NCBI GenBank assembly: GCA_944389115.1
Contig: CALXLE010000031.1
Coordinates: 1 to 40,771 of the forward strand
DNA length: 40,771 bases
Direction of reading: 5' to 3'
Origin: an uncultured Spirochaetaceae bacterium
GTDB lineage: Bacteria > Spirochaetota > Spirochaetia > Sphaerochaetales > Sphaerochaetaceae
The notes beneath the pieces were generated by a model. The model was not told the DNA's origin, searched no databases, and was given only the letters and a program-made list of their open reading frames with translations. Positions 35,328 through 40,771 of this stretch are shown here, in pieces. Numbering within the stretch: the stretch's first letter is position 1; each line of letters opens with the position of its first letter. A program made the position numbers and the translations under genes.

Positions 35328-36635
35328 TTGGAGAATATCAGATGCCCAAACTGCGGAACGGTCTTCCAGGTCAGCGAATCATACTATGAATCAATAAGAC
35401 GCCAGATCCGTGATAAGGAATACGAGAAGGATATCGCATCAAAGGAGAAGCAGTTCATCGCGGAAAGGGATGCTGCAGTGGCAGAGGCTCTGAGGAACGC
35501 TGAGAGAAGCTATGCGGCATCGGCTTCTGAGAAGGACCGCAGAATCGGTGAGATGGAGCTCCTGCTTTCAAAGAAGGAGAACGAGATTGGAAGCGCAGTC
35601 CTTGCTGAGCGCATGAAGGCACAGGAGAATCTCTCGAAGCTTGAGGCAAGGCTTGCTGCTGCGGACAACGCTGTGGATCTGGCAAGGAAAGAGGCTGAGA
35701 TCGGCAGAAGGGAGGCCGTCGCCGCTGCTGAGAAGACCATGGCGGAGAAGGATGCGGAGATTCTCAGGCTCAATGGTGTCCTGAAGGCTTCAGAGAGCGA
35801 GTCGGCCCTGCGCATACATACGGAGAAGGAGAAGTATGAAGCGCTTCTGCGCCTCAAGGATGAAGAGATAGAAAGGTATAAGGATTTCCGTGCAAGGCTC
35901 TCGACGAAGATGGTCGGAGAGTCGCTGGAAATGCACTGCATGGATGAGTTCAACAAGGTGCGACAGGCAGCTTTTCCTTCCGCATATTTTGAGAAAGATA
36001 ATGATGCGAGAACGGGAAGCAAGGGAGATTTCATCTTCCGTGACTATGATGATGGCCTCGAATACATCTCGATAATGTTCGAAATGAAGAATGAGGCTGA
36101 TAGCACCGGGAAGAAGCATCGCAACGAGGATTTCTTCAGGGAACTCGATAAGGATAGACGGGAGAAGGGCTGTGAGTATGCCGTGCTTGTCTCGATGCTG
36201 GAGAGTGATAGCGATCTGTATAATTCGGGAATTGTCGATGTCTCCTACAGATATGAAAAGATGTATGTAATACGGCCGCAGTTCTTCATTCCGATGATCA
36301 CGCTGCTTAGGAATGCGGCTAGAAGCTCTCTTGAATACAGAAAGCAACTTCAAACAATCCAGAACCAGAATATAGATATCACGCACTTCGAAGAGGCTCT
36401 CGATGATTTCAGGGAGCGGTTCGGAAGGAACTATAGGATAGCAAGCGAAAGATTCCGTACAGCCATCGAGGAGATTGACAAATCGATACAGCACCTTCAG
36501 AAGATCAAGGATAATCTTCTAGCTTCGGATAACAACCTGCGGCTAGCGAACAGCAAGGCTGAGGAGCTTACAATACGCCGTCTTACGCGCAACAATCCTA
36601 CTATGAAGGCAAAATTCGATGAGCTGAAGAAGTGA
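35328..36635 (+). CDS. DUF2130 protein: zinc-ribbon start, coiled coil, nuclease-like C-terminus
   Basis: 435 residues from a TTG with AAGGAGG seven bases upstream. The longer frame from 35289 would overlap the divergent gene's start and add a leader that breaks the conserved opening '[12 protein letters not shown]'. After that CPNC ribbon come about 170 residues of charged coiled coil. The conserved DUF2130 core then has 'KGDFIFRDY' and '[10 protein letters not shown]', which resemble the D-x(n)-ExK active site of PD-(D/E)xK nucleases. '[14 protein letters not shown]' and '[11 protein letters not shown]' follow, then a second helical region. Function is unknown; a nuclease or DNA-binding role is inferred from the motif only. 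Confidence 0.85.
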   Translation: MENIRCPNCGTVFQVSESYYESIRRQIRDKEYEKDIASKEKQFIAERDAAVAEALRNAERSYAASASEKDRRIGEMELLLSKKENEIGSAVLAERMKAQENLSKLEARLAAADNAVDLARKEAEIGRREAVAAAEKTMAEKDAEILRLNGVLKASESESALRIHTEKEKYEALLRLKDEEIERYKDFRARLSTKMVGESLEMHCMDEFNKVRQAAFPSAYFEKDNDARTGSKGDFIFRDYDDGLEYISIMFEMKNEADSTGKKHRNEDFFRELDKDRREKGCEYAVLVSMLESDSDLYNSGIVDVSYRYEKMYVIRPQFFIPMITLLRNAARSSLEYRKQLQTIQNQNIDITHFEEALDDFRERFGRNYRIASERFRTAIEEIDKSIQHLQKIKDNLLASDNNLRLANSKAEELTIRRLTRNNPTMKAKFDELKK

Positions 36636-36676
36636 TTTGTTATAATAATAACATAATGTTTTTATTAAAACATATT

Positions 36677-36726
36677 GACCTTATTTTAACCTCTGGCTAT
36701 TATCCAGACATCACTAGATATCCAGA
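36677..36726 (+). promoter_or_regulatory. Promoter with operator-like repeats before the amino-acid ABC operon
   Basis: TTGACC (36677-36682), a 17-base spacer and TATTAT (36700-36705). The -10 lies inside an inverted repeat TCTGG-N7-CCAGA (36694-36710), and a third half-site ATCCAGA at 36720-36726 runs into the GAGGGG ribosome site. A repressor on these sites would block transcription; the regulator is unknown. Confidence 0.6.
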
Positions 36727-36737
36727 GGGGTGATTAT

Positions 36738-37583
36738 ATGAGAAGAATTGCTTTTACAGTCCTTATGATACTTTCCATCTCCGCTATGCTCTTCGCTGGC
36801 GGAAGCAGTGAGCAGTCTGCCTCCAGTTCAGGCCGTCCTGTGCTCCGTGTAGCAATGGAGTGCGGCTATGCTCCGTATAACTGGACACAGCCTACTGATG
36901 CCAATGGTGCTGTTCCAATTGCCGATTCCAATGATTATGCATATGGCTATGATGTCATGATGGCAAAGCTCATCGCAGAGCGCCTTGGATATGACCTCCA
37001 GATTGTGAAGCTTGACTGGGATTCCCTTGTCCCTGCAGTCCTTTCCGGAACGGTTGACTGCGCTATCGCAGGACAGTCAATCACATCAGACAGGCTCCAG
37101 ATGGTCGATTTCACTTCTCCTTATTACTATGCATCAATCATCTGTCTCGTTAATGAAGGCAGCAAATATGAGGGTGCTCAGGGTGTAAGCGATCTTGCCG
37201 GCGCCACATGCACAAGCCAGCTCGGCACAGTCTGGTATGATGTCTGCCTGCCTCAGATTCCCGATGCCAATATCCTCCCTGCCCAGGAGAGCGCTCCTGC
37301 AATGCTTGTCGCGCTTTCGAGCGGAAGGGTCGATCTTGTCTGCACCGATATGCCTACAGGACAGGCTGCGCTTGTTGCTTATCCTCAGATGAGGCTCCTT
37401 GCTTTCTCCGGCTCCGATGATGATTTCCAGGTAAGCCCGGAGGAGAGCAATATCGGAATCTCCGTAAAAAAAGGCAATACTGAGCTCCTTGATGCCATGA
37501 ACAGCGTTCTTGAGACTCTGACAGTCGATGATTTCAACAGAATGATGGATGAAGCCATCTCCGTACAGCCTCTTGCACAGTGA
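36738..37583 (+). CDS. Polar amino-acid ABC transporter substrate-binding protein
   Basis: 281 residues. The signal peptide MRRIAFTVLMILSISAML ends FAGGSSEQ, with glycines where a lipoprotein would have the lipobox cysteine. The mature part is a family-3 solute-binding protein: 'LRVAMECGYAPYNW', 'YGYDVMMAKLIAERLGY' and 'VDFTSPYYY', ending in a two-lobe closing segment. It binds polar amino acids, such as glutamine, histidine or cystine, outside the inner membrane. It heads a three-gene operon with overlapping stops and starts. The Cys-less export signal followed by a Ser-rich stretch is common in spirochaetes. Confidence 0.9.
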   Translation: MRRIAFTVLMILSISAMLFAGGSSEQSASSSGRPVLRVAMECGYAPYNWTQPTDANGAVPIADSNDYAYGYDVMMAKLIAERLGYDLQIVKLDWDSLVPAVLSGTVDCAIAGQSITSDRLQMVDFTSPYYYASIICLVNEGSKYEGAQGVSDLAGATCTSQLGTVWYDVCLPQIPDANILPAQESAPAMLVALSSGRVDLVCTDMPTGQAALVAYPQMRLLAFSGSDDDFQVSPEESNIGISVKKGNTELLDAMNSVLETLTVDDFNRMMDEAISVQPLAQ

Positions 37584-37594
37584 TCGGAGACGAA

Positions 37595-38395
37595 ATGACA
37601 ATCGCTGAGATGAATTTTCTTCAGAGGATGCTCTACATCCTCGAGCGTTATGGCGGGTCCCTTGCGAAAGGGGCCGCTACTACGATGGCTATCGCGATAA
37701 TCTGCACGCTTCTTGGCTGTGTAATCGGTTTCGCGGTAGGTCTTGTCCAGACTACCGAGCCGCTTAAGAAGGATGGTGCAGTGAAGCGCGGTCTTCTTAA
37801 GGCTGTAAAACTCGTGCTGACAGCTTATGTCGAGGTGTTCAGAGGAACACCGATGATGCTTCAGGCTGCTTTCATATACTATGGAGCAAGCCAGCTTTTC
37901 GGCATCAACCTCGGTATGTGGAGCGCTGCGATAATCATCGTATCGGTCAACACGGGCGCATATATGGCTGAGACTGTGAGAGGTGGTATCCTCTCCGTCG
38001 ATCCAGGGCAGAGAGAGGGCGCAAGAGCAATTGGAATGTCTCATTTCCAGACGATGCTCTTTGTTATCCTTCCGCAGGCTCTAAGGAATATAATGCCCCA
38101 GATAGGCAACAACCTGATTATAAATATTAAGGATACATGTGTTCTGTCTATCATCGGTACTGTTGAGCTTTTCTTCACATTCAAGAGCATCTCAGGAGCT
38201 CTCTATACGTATTTCGAGGCTGCGACAGTTACGATGATCATCTACTTCGTGCTTACATTCGCCTGTTCACGTATCCTCAGGGCTGTCGAGTCCAAGATGG
38301 ATGGACCTGCATCATTCGATCTGGCCACCAATGATACGCTGGCATTCACAAGCGGTCTTACGCGTTACAATCACAAGACAGGAGGTACATACTGA
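37595..38395 (+). CDS. Polar amino-acid ABC transporter permease
   Basis: About 266 residues from the ATG at 37595, with GGAG five bases upstream; a GTG at 37580 overlapping the previous stop would add five residues. The HisM/GlnP family features are clear: '[18 protein letters not shown]', and the EAA loop '[18 protein letters not shown]' with '[18 protein letters not shown]'. About five membrane helices. It forms a homodimer with the ATPase below. Confidence 0.92.
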   Translation: MTIAEMNFLQRMLYILERYGGSLAKGAATTMAIAIICTLLGCVIGFAVGLVQTTEPLKKDGAVKRGLLKAVKLVLTAYVEVFRGTPMMLQAAFIYYGASQLFGINLGMWSAAIIIVSVNTGAYMAETVRGGILSVDPGQREGARAIGMSHFQTMLFVILPQALRNIMPQIGNNLIINIKDTCVLSIIGTVELFFTFKSISGALYTYFEAATVTMIIYFVLTFACSRILRAVESKMDGPASFDLATNDTLAFTSGLTRYNHKTGGTY

Positions 38396-39138
38396 TGGAT
38401 GGAATCCTGAAAGTCGAGCATCTTGTCAAGACATTCGGAACCAATGAGGTTCTCAGGGATATAGATTTCTCCGTCGATACAGGTGATGTGATAAGCATCA
38501 TCGGTTCATCCGGATCGGGCAAGTCAACGCTTCTGAGATGCATCAATCTCCTTGAGGAAGCTACAGGTGGCTCAATCTATTTCCATGGCCAGGATGTCCT
38601 CGGTGGAGCAATCGATGAGGACCAGTACAGGACGAAGGTTGGAATGGTATTCCAGTCATTCAACCTCTTCAGCAATATGAACGTCCTCGATAACTGCATG
38701 ATCGGACAGGTCAAGGTTCTGAAAAGATCGAAGGATGCGGCAAGGACAAAGGCCCTTGAGTACCTTTCTAAGGTCGGAATGGAGCAGTACATCAAGGCAA
38801 AACCACGCCAGCTCTCAGGCGGTCAGAAGCAGAGAGTTGCTATAGCTCGTGCTCTTGCTATGGATCCAGAGATCCTCCTTTTCGATGAGCCTACATCCGC
38901 TCTTGATCCTGAGATGGTTGGAGAGGTTCTTGATGTAATGAAGGATCTTGCCCAGAGCGGTATGACGATGCTTGTCGTGACCCATGAGATGGCATTTGCT
39001 AGGGATATCTCCACAAGAGTCATTTACATGGCAGATGGCAGGATAGAGGAAGATGGATCCCCAAGGGATGTCTTCTACAATCCGAAGAGCCAAAGAACAA
39101 AGGATTTCCTGTCAAGATTCACTGAATCCGTAAAGTGA
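38395..39138 (+). CDS. Polar amino-acid ABC transporter ATPase (GlnQ/HisP-like)
   Basis: 247 residues. Walker A '[15 protein letters not shown]', Q-loop 'VFQSFNLF', signature '[15 protein letters not shown]', Walker B '[14 protein letters not shown]' and switch '[12 protein letters not shown]' match GlnQ/HisP closely. It overlaps the permease by one base (TGATG), and a terminator follows. It completes the importer. Confidence 0.95.
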   Translation: MDGILKVEHLVKTFGTNEVLRDIDFSVDTGDVISIIGSSGSGKSTLLRCINLLEEATGGSIYFHGQDVLGGAIDEDQYRTKVGMVFQSFNLFSNMNVLDNCMIGQVKVLKRSKDAARTKALEYLSKVGMEQYIKAKPRQLSGGQKQRVAIARALAMDPEILLFDEPTSALDPEMVGEVLDVMKDLAQSGMTMLVVTHEMAFARDISTRVIYMADGRIEEDGSPRDVFYNPKSQRTKDFLSRFTESVK

Positions 39139-39176
39139 CATTCAGGCCTTTCTTTAGGTCTGATACTCTTGAGAAA

Positions 39177-39225
39177 ACGCTTCCTCCAGGCAGTATTGAT
39201 TGCTTGCAGGAAGCGTATTTATTTT
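39177..39225 (+). terminator. Terminator of the amino-acid ABC operon
   Basis: A 9-bp perfect stem, ACGCTTCCT (39177-39185) with AGGAAGCGT (39208-39216), has a 22-base loop and is followed by ATTTATTTTG. Confidence 0.65.
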
Positions 39226-39253
39226 GTGAGCAGAGCGAACCCGCACTTTGCGA

Positions 39254-39269
39254 TGTATAATCCAGGAAT
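39254..39269 (+). promoter_or_regulatory. -10 box (TATAAT) close to the M20 peptidase start
   Basis: TATAAT (39256-39261), with TG immediately before it, ends eight bases before the ATG at 39270. No good -35 is seen. The geometry allows a leaderless or near-leaderless transcript. Confidence 0.5.
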
Positions 39270-40508
39270 ATGGACAGTGAATATTATGCAGATGGCCTTG
39301 CCAGAATGGTGAGGTGCATGACGATAAGCGAGAAGGGTAAGATTGCAGGATCTGCATTCTATGAGATGAAGGCCGTGATGATGTCGTTGTTCCCTTCTGT
39401 TTTTTCCACTCTTGAGTATCTCGACTTCTCTGGATCGATGATGCTGAAATGGAAGGGAAGGGATAGTTCTTCACCTGTGATGCTCATGGCGCATCAGGAT
39501 GTTGTCGAAGCGGGAGATGGATGGAGCCATGCCCCGTTCGGTGGCGAAGTTGCAGATGGACGTGTCTGGGGCCGCGGCTCTCTTGATACCAAATGCTCCC
39601 TCTATGCGATATTCCAGGCCGCGGAGGAGCTTATCTCAAAGAACTTTGTTCCTGCCCGTGATGTCTACATAACATCATCATGCGATGAGGAGATTGGAGG
39701 AACAGGTGCCCACACCATTGCTGATTATCTGAAAGAGCGTGGAATACGTTTCTCTCTGATTCTTGATGAGGGTGGATGCCTTAAGCGTAATCTCATTCCA
39801 GATTGCAATTCGCTCTTTGCAGCTATAGGCTGTGGTGAGAAGGGCAGTGCAACATTGCGTCTTACTGCAAGAAGCATTGGTGGCCATGCTGCGAATGCTT
39901 CTTCTGATAACCCTGTGCTGCGTCTTGCGAAATTTATTTCATATCTCGATACGGGATCTGTGCTGGGATCTTTCAGAAGTCCTACCGCCGAAGAGATGCA
40001 GAGGCGTATTGCCGCATTTACGGGGAGATCTCCGGAGAATGCCGATGATGGAGTATCTGTCTCATATACGATGGTTCATGGTTCTGATAGTCCTTCGAAG
40101 GTCCCAGAGGAAGCTTATGTAATCATCAACGCAAGGTTCCCTGATGTATATACGCCTGAAACTCTTTGCGCGAAGATAGCATCACTTGCTTCCGATTACG
40201 GTATAGAGGTTGTTCTTGAGAGCGGAAGAAAAGCAAGTCCTGTATCATCATATGAATCTGAATCTTTTAAGTTCCTTGAGAGAATTGTTGCGAAGGTATA
40301 TCCGGAAGCGATTACTGTTCCGTTCATACTCGGAGGAGGAACGGATTCAAGAAACTATTCAGAGGTCTCTGATGATATCTATAGATTCCTTCCTATGATA
40401 GTCGACCCTGATCAGCAGAGAAGGGTGCATGGAATAGATGAGAATATAACAGTAGAGAGACTGGGAGAGCTTGTATCATTCTTCAGGACGCTTATCTCAG
40501 AGCTTTAG
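39270..40508 (+). CDS. M20-family metallopeptidase, PM20D1/CPS1-like
   Basis: 412 residues. 'VMLMAHQDVV' (first metal ligand), 'HAPFGGEVADGRVWGRGSLDTK', here read in parts as APFGGEV and WGRGSLDTK, and 'SCDEEIGGTGA' (catalytic and metal-binding Glu) follow the order of the Gly-X carboxypeptidase/PM20D1 branch. A lid (dimerisation) domain with 'ARSIGGHAA' follows. Near the C-terminus 'GGGTDSRNY' carries another ligand region. The enzyme should hydrolyse an N-acyl amino acid or a small peptide. It is monocistronic, just after the amino-acid importer's terminator. Confidence 0.88.
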   Translation: MDSEYYADGLARMVRCMTISEKGKIAGSAFYEMKAVMMSLFPSVFSTLEYLDFSGSMMLKWKGRDSSSPVMLMAHQDVVEAGDGWSHAPFGGEVADGRVWGRGSLDTKCSLYAIFQAAEELISKNFVPARDVYITSSCDEEIGGTGAHTIADYLKERGIRFSLILDEGGCLKRNLIPDCNSLFAAIGCGEKGSATLRLTARSIGGHAANASSDNPVLRLAKFISYLDTGSVLGSFRSPTAEEMQRRIAAFTGRSPENADDGVSVSYTMVHGSDSPSKVPEEAYVIINARFPDVYTPETLCAKIASLASDYGIEVVLESGRKASPVSSYESESFKFLERIVAKVYPEAITVPFILGGGTDSRNYSEVSDDIYRFLPMIVDPDQQRRVHGIDENITVERLGELVSFFRTLISEL

Positions 40509-40514
40509 AATTGC

Positions 40515-40595
40515 AAAGAAATTGCCGGAGGTTCCTCCGGCTTCACGGCGGGGACATGCCCCTGTTCGGTTTGGTGTCCGACCTGACTATAAAAT
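40515..40595 (-). ncRNA. Candidate three-hairpin small RNA beside tRNA-Leu
   Basis: On the minus strand about 80 bases fold into three adjacent hairpins. The first is TCGG-acaccaaa-CCGA, the second GGGG-catgt-CCCC (40562-40550), and the third a perfect 8-bp stem GCCGGAGG-aa-CCTCCGGC (40541-40524). AATTTCTTTG follows, so the last could be a terminator. The stretch lies downstream of tRNA-Leu on the same strand. It also encodes a 31-codon open frame (MLFYSQVGHQ...) without a ribosome site. The family is not recognised. Confidence 0.4.
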
Positions 40596-40649
40596 AGCAT
40601 GAAAAGAGACTCTGGGAAAGCTTTTCTGGCTTTCTGGATGATGGGATAA

Positions 40650-40733
40650 TCCCCAGAACGAGACTTGAACTCGTACGACCTTGCGGTCAAAGGATTTTAA
40701 GTCCTTTGTGTCTACCGATTTCACCATCTGGGG
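40650..40733 (-). tRNA. tRNA-Leu (anticodon UAA)
   Basis: 84 bases, class II with a long variable arm. Acceptor CCCCAGA/TCTGGGG with discriminator A, D-arm 'TGGTGAAATCGGTAGACAC', anticodon loop CTTAAAA (UAA), variable arm GACC-GCAA-GGTC, and T-arm ACGAG-TTCAAGT-CTCGT. CCA is not encoded and must be added. A minus-strand -10 (TAGAAT) lies at 40747-40742. Confidence 0.95.
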
Positions 40734-40771
40734 CTGATGATATTCTACATTATCATCGGAAATCTTTAAAG

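Noticed and set aside
35790..36494. 234-codon minus-strand open frame
   Set aside because: Antisense to the DUF2130 core; no ribosome site or domain.
36656..36675. AT-rich hairpin (ATGTTTT/AAAACAT) after the DUF2130 gene
   Set aside because: Only A:T-rich pairing, and no T-run after it; too weak to call a terminator.
37385..38044. 219-codon minus-strand open frame
   Set aside because: Antisense to the amino-acid binding protein and permease genes, which are clearly coding on plus.
39190..39215. GG-N11-GC pattern resembling a sigma-54 promoter
   Set aside because: The spacing is one base too long, and the stretch is the loop of the terminator hairpin at 39177-39225.
40505..40690. 61-codon minus-strand open frame over the tRNA and hairpin region
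   Set aside because: It runs through the tRNA-Leu gene, and neither its start nor the internal MLFYSQVGHQ start has a ribosome site; structure fits an RNA better.

Overview
The window is a densely coded stretch of bacterial chromosome at roughly 50% G+C, with short intergenic gaps and none above about 225 bases. The gene content is mostly housekeeping: rRNA methylation, IF-1, DNA polymerase I, NAD and CoA synthesis, aspartate kinase, transporters. There is no phage, insertion sequence or CRISPR array. I favour a host-associated Spirochaetota (Treponema/Sphaerochaeta-like). The grounds are an amino-acid binding protein whose signal peptide ends in FAGGSSE rather than a lipobox cysteine, a fused RlmKL, and an unusual CoaE P-loop. 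This is inference from style, not from a marker gene.

Layout. 1-2004 is the 3' part of an M16C (PreP-like) peptidase. 5319-2171 (minus) is hslO-rlmKL. 5451-10335 (plus) is a sensor kinase, an NtrC-type activator and a three-gene NitT/TauT-type ABC importer. 10351-14176 (plus) is an M3 oligoendopeptidase, a uracil-5 RNA methyltransferase and a diketogulonate reductase (DlgD). It converges on a degenerate GH2 beta-mannosidase-like gene (15630-14173). 15696-22042 (plus) is nadE, a small membrane protein, a PhnP-like beta-lactamase-fold hydrolase, polA and coaE, largely translationally coupled. 22231-23604 is a membrane-anchored protein with helical tandem repeats, meeting a lysine 2,3-aminomutase-like radical SAM gene tail to tail. 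24695-28075 (plus) is an MFS transporter, a CBS-ACT protein and a Smr protein with a motif-repeat linker. infA and a MATE pump (minus), aspartate kinase (plus), an MsmX/UgpC ATPase (minus), a TetR regulator (plus), a CorC/HlyC protein and a deoxyinosine glycosylase (minus), and a DUF2130 protein (plus) follow. A polar amino-acid ABC operon (36738-39138), an M20 peptidase and a minus-strand tRNA-Leu(UAA) close the window.

The most notable signal is regulatory. Several unrelated genes (10351, 15696, 17630, 24628 minus, 24695, 29861 minus, and less exactly 39270) have a -10 hexamer ending exactly 6 bases (8 for the last) before the start codon. Four of them carry an extended TGn motif, and nearly all lack a Shine-Dalgarno sequence. 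This is the geometry of leaderless mRNAs. Other genes (infA, lysC, the amino-acid ABC operon, tetR, the CBS-ACT gene) have ordinary promoters with a leader and GGAGG-type site. Three intergenic regions also hold structured RNA candidates: 22082-22160 (plus), 34558-34733 (minus, leader of the CorC gene) and 40515-40595 (minus, next to tRNA-Leu).
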